Assembly: GCA_039933785.1 (NCBI GenBank)
Contig: JBDTNL010000127.1
Coordinates: 1 to 6,240, forward strand
Reading direction: 5' to 3'
DNA length: 6,240 nucleotides
Source: JBDTNL01 sp039933785
GTDB taxonomy: Bacteria; Acidobacteriota; Thermoanaerobaculia; Multivoradales; JAGPDF01
Each line of letters begins with the position of its first letter. Positions within the stretch are counted from its first letter, which is position 1. A program made the translations under genes and the position numbers. Under the pieces are notes generated by a model. The model did not search any database. It was not told the DNA's origin and saw only the letters and a program-made list of their open reading frames with translations. This document shows positions 1-5,523 of this stretch, in pieces.

Positions 1-520
1 CGGCCCAGCCGAGCTCGGTGTCCTGGCTGGTGAGCGAGCAGCAGCCGAAGAAAAACCGCTTGCGGTTGTGCATCACGTATTCGGCGAGTCCGCGCCAGAG
101 CAGGAAGAGGACCTGGCGGCCGCGGTGGTCACGCTCGATGCAGGCGCGCCCGAGCTCGATGCCGTTCGCCAGTACTTCTGCAGGCAGATGCGAAAGATCG
201 AATTCGGAGTCGGTGTAGTAGCCGCCGGCGGCGCCAGCCATGCTGTCGGTCTGCATGCGGTAGGTGCCGATCACGGTGTGGGTTGGCAGGTGTTCGACGA
301 TCAGATGGTGGCACTGGCCGTCGAACGCATCGATGTCGCGGCCGGTTGCGTGCGAGGCATCCAACCCCTCGGCGAGCTCGAGATTGAACACCCGGTAGCG
401 TAGCTCTTGCGCCCGGTCGAGATCGCGCGCGTCGGCGGCGAAGCGCGCGCGATAGGCGCCACTCTCGATGATCGCGGTGGGGCGTTCGGCGGGCGCGGGC
501 GGGTAGCTCGAGGCGTCCAT
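1..520 (-). CDS. GNAT-family N-acyltransferase, hemolysin/OlsB-like (C-terminus cut by window edge)
   Basis: The first 173 codons are present and the rest lies beyond base 1. The protein starts MDASSYPPAPAERP and carries hallmarks of the GNAT subfamily that contains ornithine-lipid N-acyltransferase OlsB and 'hemolysin-like' proteins: RYRVF (residues 41-45), FDGQCHHLIVEH (66-77), VIGTYRMQ (83-90), ELGRACIERDHRG (122-134), LLWRGLAEYV (140-149) and FFFGCCS (156-162). Known members transfer an acyl group from acyl-ACP or acyl-CoA to an amine, often to make ornithine lipids or autoinducer-like amides. The acceptor here is unknown. No OlsA partner is visible, so I give no gene symbol. The ATG lies 16 bp after the stop of the upstream gene, with a G-rich stretch (AGGGGGG, plus strand 531-537) about 10 nt before it, so it is the last visible gene of the five-gene minus-strand operon. 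The family call is secure; the substrate is not. Confidence 0.85.
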   Translation of the reverse strand, partial: MDASSYPPAPAERPTAIIESGAYRARFAADARDLDRAQELRYRVFNLELAEGLDASHATGRDIDAFDGQCHHLIVEHLPTHTVIGTYRMQTDSMAGAAGGYYTDSEFDLSHLPAEVLANGIELGRACIERDHRGRQVLFLLWRGLAEYVMHNRKRFFFGCCSLTSQDTELGWA

Positions 521-536
521 GCGAGTCGTGCCCCCC

Positions 537-1286
537 TCAGTCGCCGGTTCGTTCGATCCGGTCGGGCGAGGTGCGGAGGATGAGAAGTTTGCCATGTCTG
601 GAGAGCTCTCCTGAGATGTAGACCGGTTCAGCGGCGAAGTCGGTGAGCCGCGGGCCGAGGGGGCGACCGTCGTTGGCGGCGAGGAGGACCGTGACCTGCC
701 CGCCCGTGCCGTCGGCGATGGCGAAAAGCGGTGGCGTGCCGCCCGAGAGGCAGCGCGCGGCGCAGTCGCGGTGCGTCTTGCCCTCGCCGGGGACCATCAC
801 TCCGAGATAGCACTTGCCATCGGCGATCTCGCCGCGCCAACGCACCATTCCGAGAGACTGCGCAGCGGCCGGGGGTGAAACGTCGACGGTCGCGGGAGTC
901 GCTTCGCGGATCGAGTCCGGCTCGATCTCGACCATGCGCTGGGGACCGAGCAAACCCGGGCGTTCGATGAGGGTGCCGCGAAGGTTCACCAAGCGGCCGG
1001 CTAGCGCGGCGAGCATCGAGTCCGCGCCATGCTTGCCCGGCGCGACCAGGTACAGTGCCTCGCCGTCGGCCGTCCACAGGATGGGCGACGGCTCGAGCTC
1101 GATGCGTCCGCTCCACGCTCGCGGCCTGCCATAGTCGAACGAGGCCTTTGCCGGACGCTGCATCGCGCCGACGAGCAGGCTCGCCATCCCCGCCGCGAGC
1201 ACGAACAGACCGAGCACGGCGAGGCGCGTGAAGCGCCGGATTCCAGGCGGTGTGGGGGCCCACCCGATGTAGAACTCGCCACTCAT
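537..1286 (-). CDS. Membrane-anchored conserved protein with Cys motif (KCYLGVM / HRDCAARC), 249 aa
   Basis: Uncharacterised. The N-terminus (MSGEFYIGWAPTPPG) is followed by a basic RRFTR stretch and one hydrophobic helix (about residues 22-41), which places the remaining 200 residues in the periplasm by the positive-inside rule. Two similar beta-rich halves follow. The first is about 57-125 (starts W-S-G-R-I, ends near MVEIEPDSI) and the second about 149-246 (starts W-R-G-E-I, ends near RTSPDRI). Only the second half has the striking block: KCYLGVM (158-164), PGEGK, HRDCAARC (172-179), then GGTPP. C159, H172, C175 and C179 could bind a metal or form a disulfide; there is no CxxCH haem site. 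The reading frame stays open upstream to 1517, but the ATG at 1286 forms an ATGA overlap with the stop of the Rieske-fusion gene and gives a sensible membrane anchor, so the longer form is rejected. Its position suggests it is a redox partner of that protein; this is inference. Confidence 0.85.
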   Translation of the reverse strand: MSGEFYIGWAPTPPGIRRFTRLAVLGLFVLAAGMASLLVGAMQRPAKASFDYGRPRAWSGRIELEPSPILWTADGEALYLVAPGKHGADSMLAALAGRLVNLRGTLIERPGLLGPQRMVEIEPDSIREATPATVDVSPPAAAQSLGMVRWRGEIADGKCYLGVMVPGEGKTHRDCAARCLSGGTPPLFAIADGTGGQVTVLLAANDGRPLGPRLTDFAAEPVYISGELSRHGKLLILRTSPDRIERTGD

Positions 1287-2329
1287 GTCGTGGATCCGTC
1301 GATGCGGGCCGGTGCGACAGCCGTGCCCGGCAACAGGGGTTGGGGATGAACCCAGATCGCGCCGTCGACCACCCGCACACGGTAAGTCTCGAGCTTCTCG
1401 GCGAACGGCGGCGGTGCGCAGCCGTTGCCGGGCTGGTATTGATAGCCGTGCCAGGGACAGGTGATACAGCCGTCGACGATCTTGCCCTCGCCGAGCGGGC
1501 CGTTCTGATGCCGGCACACCGCCGAGACCGCCGAGATGTTTCCGTCGTAGCGGTAGACCGCCACGCGCTCGCCGGACAAGCAGGCCGAATGCGCGCGATT
1601 TTCGAGGATGTCGTGCACCGTGCAGACTTCTACGTAGCCGTCCCCGATGGCGGTTTCACGCGACCGGTCGCCCGCACGCTCGCGCCAACCCGCGGCGAGG
1701 TGGAGGACCAGGAGGGTTCCCAGGCCCAGGCCCAGGACCACGGCGAGCCACGGGCTTCGTTCCTGCTGCAGCGCCCCGAGTGCGACGTGCATCACGAGCA
1801 GCGCGTACGCGAGGTAGACGCCCATGTGGAGCGTCTTCCACACCCGGGGCGTGAGGACGGCCAGCCAGAAATCGTGACTGGTGGCGGCCATGGCGAAGAG
1901 GATCGACAGCGCCGCGAGCCCGAGGAGCTGAAACGGAAAGTCCGGGACGCTGCCGAATCGCGGGCTGCTGGTGAGCACGCTGACCAGAGGATTGCGATCG
2001 CCGAAGGCGTGGAACTGCACCAGGGCGAACGCGCCGTGCGCCAGACCGAGCGCGAAGGTCGCGACTCCGAGATGACGGCGGTTGTAGAGCAGCGGCAGAA
2101 ACTTCGGCTGCAGACGACAGAGCGGCCCGATCGCCAGGACGATATGGAGCGCAAGCAGCGCGGCAGTCCCGAGCCCGCGGATGAGCAGCGTTTCGAGCGT
2201 CAACCCTGGCTTGAGCGCGGAGCCCAGGCCGACGAACAGACCCAGGTAGAGCGCAATCGCGGTCGCGAGAACGATGTCGTAGCGCCGTTTCTGCGGGCTC
2301 CACCCGATGGCTTGGTAGGTGTGTCCCAA
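1283..2329 (-). CDS. Ferric-reductase-like transmembrane protein fused to a C-terminal Rieske [2Fe-2S] domain, 348 aa
   Basis: Residues 1-215 contain six hydrophobic helices (about 18-36, 53-70, 87-106, 132-150, 168-186, 193-213) resembling the ferric reductase/MsrQ (YedZ) b-type cytochrome domain. Histidines in or at the helix ends (H62, H98, H168, H181) are candidate haem ligands, and RRHLG (84-88) begins the third helix. Residues about 230-335 are a Rieske domain: C272-R-H274, 16 residues, then C291-P-W-H294, the full set of cluster ligands, followed by GYQYQPGNG. The positive-inside rule puts both termini, and so the cluster, in the cytoplasm. The family usually passes electrons across the membrane from a flavin domain; here the Rieske domain occupies that place. 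The start is TTG, 1 bp after the upstream stop, with only a weak GGCGGA before it; no ATG is available nearby. The stop overlaps the next gene by ATGA. The domain calls are strong; the substrate and electron donor are unknown. Confidence 0.9.
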   Translation of the reverse strand: MGHTYQAIGWSPQKRRYDIVLATAIALYLGLFVGLGSALKPGLTLETLLIRGLGTAALLALHIVLAIGPLCRLQPKFLPLLYNRRHLGVATFALGLAHGAFALVQFHAFGDRNPLVSVLTSSPRFGSVPDFPFQLLGLAALSILFAMAATSHDFWLAVLTPRVWKTLHMGVYLAYALLVMHVALGALQQERSPWLAVVLGLGLGTLLVLHLAAGWRERAGDRSRETAIGDGYVEVCTVHDILENRAHSACLSGERVAVYRYDGNISAVSAVCRHQNGPLGEGKIVDGCITCPWHGYQYQPGNGCAPPPFAEKLETYRVRVVDGAIWVHPQPLLPGTAVAPARIDGSTT

Positions 2330-2330
2330 G

Positions 2331-2483
2331 CTAGTGTCCGCCGGTTGTGGGCGCGAGTTGCGGCGGGAGAGGCGTCTCGACCGTGGTGTGCCGACGGGTC
2401 AGCGCGAGAGCCAGGAGAGCGGGTAGGGCGAGCGCCAGCAGAACCCAGACAATGCGGTGGGCGGCGCGCAGCGGGCGAATCAT
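2331..2483 (-). CDS. Small single-helix membrane protein, 50 aa
   Basis: The protein begins MIRPLRAAHRIVW, runs through one Leu/Ala-rich helix (about residues 10-28), and ends in a short polar tail rich in Pro and Thr (TTVETPLPPQLAP). The basic N-terminus suggests an N-in, C-out anchor. No catalytic residues or known domain are recognisable. I chose the ATG at 2483 because it forms an ATGA overlap with the stop of the upstream 73-aa gene; the same frame is open further upstream, to 2681, but there it is antisense-like, Arg-rich sequence inside that gene. Its stop lies 1 bp before the TTG of the Rieske-fusion gene. A role as a small accessory subunit or assembly factor of the membrane redox protein is suggested only by position. 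Confidence 0.75.
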   Translation of the reverse strand: MIRPLRAAHRIVWVLLALALPALLALALTRRHTTVETPLPPQLAPTTGGH

Positions 2484-2701
2484 GGCGCGCTCGACCGCGC
2501 CCTCTGCCACCGCTCGAGCAGCAGGGGCCACAGCAGAATGACGCCGGGTACGACGACGATCCGAAATCCCCAGCCGGCCCCGTGAGCGCTTGAGTCGATG
2601 CGATCGACCCCGCGCCAGACGAAAGGCACGGCGAAGAGCAGGCCCAACAGCCCATAGACAGCGGCCGCCGCGAGCAACCATTGCGCCAGGAGCAGGTTCA
2701 T
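2480..2701 (-). CDS. Small two-helix membrane protein, 73 aa, first gene of the operon
   Basis: The product begins MNLLLAQWLLAAAAVYG. It has two hydrophobic segments (about residues 2-28 and 47-63) joined by a conserved-looking loop, FVWRGVDRIDSSAHGAGWGF, and a basic C-terminal tail (ERWQRAR). Small proteins of this shape are common and uncharacterised; I recognise no enzymatic motif. A GTG at 2719 in the same frame would add six residues (VSSLSP), but neither start has a clear Shine-Dalgarno, and the ATG is preferred. The ATG shares base 2701 with the start of the divergent plus-strand gene, so the operon promoter must lie inside that gene or the transcript must be nearly leaderless. The stop overlaps the next gene by ATGA. 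Confidence 0.78.
   Translation of the reverse strand: MNLLLAQWLLAAAAVYGLLGLLFAVPFVWRGVDRIDSSAHGAGWGFRIVVVPGVILLWPLLLERWQRARSSAP
2688..2692 (+). promoter_or_regulatory. Shine-Dalgarno AGGAG for the TTG start at 2701
   Basis: AGGAG with an 8-nt spacer before TTG at 2701 fixes the start of the plus-strand gene. The site lies inside the coding sequence of the divergent 73-aa gene. The first ATG in frame is at 2779 and would remove 26 residues, including what appears to be the first helix. Confidence 0.65.
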
Positions 2702-3168
2702 TGGCGATAGACTACTCACTCTTGTCGCGCCGCGTCGAACCCGTTCGCAAATCCATCCGAGACACCTACGCCGATTTGATGTCGGGCTATCGCGAAGCTG
2801 TTCTCGCGGGGCCGGAGTCGGCGCTCAAATATGTTACGCGCACGCTGGATGGCCAGGGTTCGCTGCCCAATGCGGTGAAGTTCTTCGCCTACGACTTGGT
2901 GGCCGAGGCCAGCGCACGGATGGAGTCCTGGGAGCGCTGCGCGGCCGCCGTGGTCGTCGGATTGGGCTATTTGTCCGCCGCCGAAGCGGATCTTCCGGCG
3001 GAACTGCGCGAACGAATGCCCACCATGGCGCTGTGGGACCGAGGCATCCTGGCGCGGATGGAGCTGGGCGACTTTCCTGGCGCGCTCGAGCTCTGCGACG
3101 ACGCCATCGCCCGCGGTCTCGGCAGCCATTTCGAGGCCAAGCGAGACAGTCTTGAATGGGCCCGCTAA
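2701..3168 (+). CDS. Helical protein of unknown function with a TPR-like C-terminus, 155 aa
   Basis: Starting at the TTG, the protein begins (M)AIDYSLLSRRVEPVRK. It is soluble, with no signal peptide or membrane helix, and is predicted to be almost entirely alpha-helical from its pattern of Ala, Leu and charged residues. The last third (MALWDRGILARMELGDFPGA followed by LELCDDAIARG, about 109-139) reads like a helix-turn-helix pair of the TPR type: small residues at packing positions, G-D-F/Y turn, then ALELCDDAI. The reading frame continues upstream to 2590, but that part is Arg-rich and antisense to the divergent membrane genes, so it is not counted. A TTG with a good AGGAG decides the start. 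It is followed 23 bp later by a membrane-protein gene and probably co-transcribed. Function is unknown; a scaffold or binding role is only a guess. Confidence 0.78.
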   Translation: MAIDYSLLSRRVEPVRKSIRDTYADLMSGYREAVLAGPESALKYVTRTLDGQGSLPNAVKFFAYDLVAEASARMESWERCAAAVVVGLGYLSAAEADLPAELRERMPTMALWDRGILARMELGDFPGALELCDDAIARGLGSHFEAKRDSLEWAR

Positions 3169-3182
3169 CTGCGTTCTCGATC

Positions 3183-3186
3183 GGAG
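3183..3186 (+). promoter_or_regulatory. Shine-Dalgarno GGAG for the TTG start at 3192
   Basis: GGAG, 5 nt before TTG at 3192. The alternative ATG at 3156 lies inside the preceding gene, has only a weak GAGA upstream, and would add 12 polar residues before the first membrane helix. Confidence 0.5.
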
Positions 3187-3191
3187 ACACT

Positions 3192-3578
3192 TTGAACGAA
3201 AAGCCCAATCTTCTGCTCACCGGTTCCGCCATCGTCTACTTCCTGGTTTCGATCGCGATGCAGTTCGGCCCCGAGGAACTCTTGCGCGCCGCCGGCGCGG
3301 CCCCGACGGCCCTCGATACGGGCCTGGTGCAGGTCCTCGGCGCGGCGCTCTTCGGATTTGCGTTGCTCAACTGGTTCCAACGGTTCACGCACATCGGCGG
3401 CATCTACGGCCGGCCGCTGGTGGTGGCGAACTTCGCCCACGCCGCGGTGGCGGCGCTCTCGCTCGGGCACTTCGCCATTCGCGGCGGGTTGCCGATACCG
3501 ACGCTGGCCGCGCTGGCGCTCTACAGCGTGCTGGCGATCGCATTCGGAGCCAAGTTCTTCGGCGGCTCGCCGCAGTGA
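3192..3578 (+). CDS. Four-helix integral membrane protein of unknown function, 128 aa
   Basis: From the TTG the protein starts (M)NEKPNLLLTGSAIVYF. Four hydrophobic segments are visible at about residues 6-24, 42-60, 77-95 and 104-121. Between helices 2 and 3 is a conserved-looking cytoplasmic or periplasmic loop, NWFQRFTHIGGIYGRPLVV, which is the best handle for family searches. The small size and four-helix layout resemble several uncharacterised inner-membrane families (for example DoxX-like or DUF4345-like proteins), but I cannot assign one. The ATG at 3156 would give 140 aa and overlap the previous gene by 13 bp; I prefer the TTG for its ribosome site. It follows the TPR-like gene closely and ends 13 bp from the convergent ada gene. 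Confidence 0.78.
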   Translation: MNEKPNLLLTGSAIVYFLVSIAMQFGPEELLRAAGAAPTALDTGLVQVLGAALFGFALLNWFQRFTHIGGIYGRPLVVANFAHAAVAALSLGHFAIRGGLPIPTLAALALYSVLAIAFGAKFFGGSPQ

Positions 3579-3584
3579 GCGGCG
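3568..3584. terminator. Possible weak hairpin between convergent genes
   Basis: CGCCGC (3568-3573) and GCGGCG (3579-3584) can form a 6-bp all-GC stem with a 5-nt loop that contains the stop codon of the membrane-protein gene. No T-tract follows on either strand, so it is not a classical intrinsic terminator. It lies where convergent transcripts from both sides would end. Confidence 0.25.
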
Positions 3585-3591
3585 GCGTCCT

Positions 3592-4683
3592 CTAGCGCTC
3601 GGGCGACTCCGCCTTGCCTTCGATCGCGAGCAGGGCGCGTTTGCGCTTCATCCCCCAGCGATAGCCGCCGAGCGCGCCGTCGGCGCGCAGCACGCGGTGA
3701 CAGGGGATCGCGATCGCCACTCGGTTGGCGGCGCAGGCCGAGGCGACGGCCCGCACCGCGCTCGGCCGTCCGAGCGCCGCGGCGACCTCGGAATACGAGC
3801 GCACCTCGCCCGAGGGAATCGTCTGCAGGTAGCGCCAGACCTCGAGCCGGAAGGGTGAACCGTCCATCGCAACCGGCAGGTCGAGCTTGCCGAGCTTGCC
3901 GTCGAGATGCTGTCGCAGGGCATTCATCCAGGCCTTGAATTGCCGCGATCCTCCCGCTGCAGCGGCCTCGAGCACTGCCGCCGGGTACTCGCGACGCAGC
4001 TCGCGCAGCAGCTCGGCTTCGGATGCGGCGAACTGTACGAAACAGAGTCCGCGATCGGTGGCCGCGATCATCATGAGCCCCAAGGGCGTAGCTGCCGTCG
4101 CGTAGGAAATCTCGAGGCCCTCGCCGCCGGTGCGGTAGTCGCTCGGCGTCATCCCCAGGCGAGTGTCGACGCGCTCGTACACCCGGCTGCTCGAGCCGAA
4201 TCCCGCGTCGTAGATCGCTTCGGTGACGGAGGCGCCCGAACGCAGCCCCTTCTTGAGCGCGTCCAGGCGACAGGCCTCGAGGAATTGTCGCGGCGTGACT
4301 CCGACCACCCCGTGGAACGTGCGCTGGAAGTGCGAGGCGCTCATGCCCGCGCGCCGGGCCAGCGCGGCCAGCGTCAGGTCGACGCCAGAGTCACTCTGCA
4401 TCCGAATGTGGTCGCACAGTCTCCGCATGCTCTCGATCGTCGCGGTGGAAGGACTCTCGGTCGGCCGGCAACGCCGGCAGGGTCGGAGGCCGTCGCTCGC
4501 TGCCGCGTCGAGCGTTTCGTAGAAGCGGACGTTCTTGCGCAGGGGTCGCCTTGCGGCGCACGAGGGGCGACAGAACACTCCCGTGGTGACGACGCCGAAG
4601 AAGAACCGGCCATCCTGCGCCGCGTCTTTGGCCAGCACTGCGTCCCAACACACTGACTCGTCCAGGGGCTGTGAGGTCTTCAT
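3592..4683 (-). CDS. ada: Ada: bifunctional transcriptional activator / O6-methylguanine-DNA methyltransferase, 363 aa
   Basis: Repairs alkylated DNA and activates the adaptive response. Domains in order: an N-terminal zinc domain that takes methyl groups from phosphotriesters, with C38 (acceptor), C42, C69 and C72 at the same numbering as E. coli Ada; an AraC-type DNA-binding domain with two helix-turn-helix units (about 84-185; LAALARRAGMSASHFQRTFH and VTEAIYDAGFGSSSRVYER); and a C-terminal methyltransferase domain (about 200-355) with SYSEVAAALG (306-315) and the active-site PCHR, C328 as acceptor, followed by GGYRWGMKRKRALL. All key residues are present and the length matches the family (E. 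coli 354). The frame stays open upstream to 4821, but the ATG at 4683 has GGGAG 7 nt upstream and an ATGA overlap with the flavin-reductase gene, so that start is chosen. Methylated Ada probably activates its own operon; no convincing Ada box is seen. AlkB or AlkA genes are not in the window. Confidence 0.96.
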   Translation of the reverse strand: MKTSQPLDESVCWDAVLAKDAAQDGRFFFGVVTTGVFCRPSCAARRPLRKNVRFYETLDAAASDGLRPCRRCRPTESPSTATIESMRRLCDHIRMQSDSGVDLTLAALARRAGMSASHFQRTFHGVVGVTPRQFLEACRLDALKKGLRSGASVTEAIYDAGFGSSSRVYERVDTRLGMTPSDYRTGGEGLEISYATAATPLGLMMIAATDRGLCFVQFAASEAELLRELRREYPAAVLEAAAAGGSRQFKAWMNALRQHLDGKLGKLDLPVAMDGSPFRLEVWRYLQTIPSGEVRSYSEVAAALGRPSAVRAVASACAANRVAIAIPCHRVLRADGALGGYRWGMKRKRALLAIEGKAESPER

Positions 4684-5378
4684 GCGCGCGCTCCCGCGGG
4701 TACCGCTTGAAGCGGTTGCTTCGGACGGTACGCCGACTCGGGGATTTCGGCAAGCCGCGACGGATGCACCATAGGCCCGAGGCCGAAGAACTGGCAGAAG
4801 CTCATGATCAGGGGTCTCCATTTCTCCGGATCGATGCGGTTCGCGTGTCCGGTCATTGCGATCGCTTCGTCGACATGTACGCGCACGATCGAGACTTCGA
4901 GGGCGATCAGATTGCCCGCCCGGTCAGGGTCCTGGGCGGCGAGCGGATGACGCCCGACGAGCCGCGCCTCGAGCTGCACCGGGCACTCGAGAACGCGGGG
5001 CGGCAGGACATCGAGGGACGGCACCGAGGTCAATCCGGCGATGCCGAACTTGTCGGCCTCGTGACGGTAGCCCATGGCGACCTTGTGCGGCGGCACCGGG
5101 TCCGAGCCGGTGGTGCGGGCCAGCCGGTCAACCGCGGTCACTTCGGCGACCGACGGCAGGTTGAGCACGCATTCGCCGGTGCGCAGGAGATTGGCCGGCG
5201 TATGCGAGCGGGCGCCGAAGCCCAGCATGCAGCTCCGTCCGAGCCACCAGGCGGAAGACATCGGCGCCAGGTTGGGGGTCCCGTCCAGGTTGAGCGTGCT
5301 GACCAGGACGACGGGGGTGCCAAAGTAGAGAATGGCGGGATCGAGGGTCTGGTGTGTGCGCTTGTCCATGGGCTGCAT
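4680..5378 (-). CDS. Flavin reductase-family protein (FMN-binding split-barrel), 232 aa
   Basis: Likely cytoplasmic FMN-binding oxidoreductase of the DIM6/NTAB flavin-reductase-like family. The N-terminal half shows the typical barrel strands: ILYFGTPVVLVSTLNLDGTP (16-35), NLAPMSSAWWLG (36-47), CMLGFGARSHTPANLLRTGE (50-69) and CVLNLPS (70-76). The middle contains KFGIAGLTSVPS (110-121) and an ECPVQLEARLVGRH stretch (131-144). Related proteins supply reduced flavin to monooxygenases or reduce other substrates; the exact substrate cannot be read. The C-terminal 60 residues (from about 175, SFCQFFGLGPMVHPSRLAEI) follow the barrel. Start: ATG at 5378, or ATG at 5369 (MDKRTHQ), neither with a clear Shine-Dalgarno. 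The stop forms an ATGA overlap with ada, so the two genes are translationally coupled, which could place this flavoprotein under Ada control. That link is inference. Confidence 0.88.
   Translation of the reverse strand: MQPMDKRTHQTLDPAILYFGTPVVLVSTLNLDGTPNLAPMSSAWWLGRSCMLGFGARSHTPANLLRTGECVLNLPSVAEVTAVDRLARTTGSDPVPPHKVAMGYRHEADKFGIAGLTSVPSLDVLPPRVLECPVQLEARLVGRHPLAAQDPDRAGNLIALEVSIVRVHVDEAIAMTGHANRIDPEKWRPLIMSFCQFFGLGPMVHPSRLAEIPESAYRPKQPLQAVPAGARA
4691..4695 (-). promoter_or_regulatory. Shine-Dalgarno GGGAG for ada
   Basis: GGGAG on the minus strand (CTCCC on plus), 7 nt before the ATG at 4683 and within the 3' end of the flavin-reductase gene. It supports the 363-aa form of Ada over the longer open frame. 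Confidence 0.6.
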
Positions 5379-5458
5379 GCTAGGCAGGCCACGCCACGGC
5401 CGCTATCCGCTTCTGGCTTTCGAATTCTCCGGAAATCCTCCGGCTCGAGCGATGCGGG

Positions 5459-5464
5459 TAGAAT
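5459..5464 (+). promoter_or_regulatory. Possible -10 hexamer (TAGAAT) for the M3 peptidase gene
   Basis: TAGAAT matches five of six sigma-70 -10 positions and would give a leader of about 50 nt before the ATG at 5524. The region where a -35 should be (about 5436-5441) does not match TTGACA and overlaps the CCGGA/TCCGG inverted repeat. Confidence 0.3.
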
Positions 5465-5508
5465 CCGCACTCCTCGATGAAACGCCCTCTAGAAGACCTT
5501 CCCGTCCC

Positions 5509-5514
5509 AAGGAG
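5509..5514 (+). promoter_or_regulatory. Shine-Dalgarno AAGGAG for the M3 peptidase gene
   Basis: AAGGAG with a 9-nt spacer before ATG at 5524 fixes the start of the exported peptidase and keeps the signal peptide. Confidence 0.75.
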
Positions 5515-5523
5515 TCCCCGATC

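Larger units (their letters stand above)
5379..5523. promoter_or_regulatory. Divergent intergenic region with likely promoters for the flavin-reductase/ada operon and the M3 peptidase gene
   Basis: This 145-bp gap is the only substantial non-coding stretch. It separates two divergently read genes and so should carry both promoters. An inverted repeat CCGGA-5 nt-TCCGG lies at 5429-5443, just upstream of a plausible plus-strand -10. On the minus strand, AATT followed by AAAGC (plus 5414-5426) vaguely resembles the E. coli Ada box, but the spacing differs. No strong -35 is seen on either strand. Confidence 0.5.

Noticed and set aside
1287..1517. 77-codon upstream extension of the Cys-motif protein
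   Set aside because: It overlaps the Rieske domain coding sequence, is Arg-rich and would bury the membrane anchor; the ATGA overlap at 1283-1286 points to the shorter form.
1250..2593. Long plus-strand open frame of 447 codons across the redox operon
   Set aside because: It is antisense to four genes with clear membrane helices and Rieske ligands. Its translation is Arg/Glu/Gln-rich without domains, a usual shadow in high-GC DNA.
2590..2700. 37-codon upstream extension of the TPR-like protein
   Set aside because: The added residues are Arg/Pro/Ala-rich and antisense to the 73-aa membrane gene; the TTG at 2701 has a good Shine-Dalgarno.
3907..4656. 249-codon plus-strand open frame antisense to ada
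   Set aside because: No recognisable domain or ribosome site, and its composition mirrors the ada codons on the other strand.
4684..4821. 46-codon upstream extension of Ada
   Set aside because: It lies within the flavin-reductase gene in another frame. Numbering from 4683 places C38, C42, C69 and C72 exactly as in E. coli Ada.
4671..5480. 269-codon plus-strand open frame antisense to the flavin-reductase gene
   Set aside because: The opposite strand encodes a clear FMN split-barrel protein; this frame shows only shadow composition.
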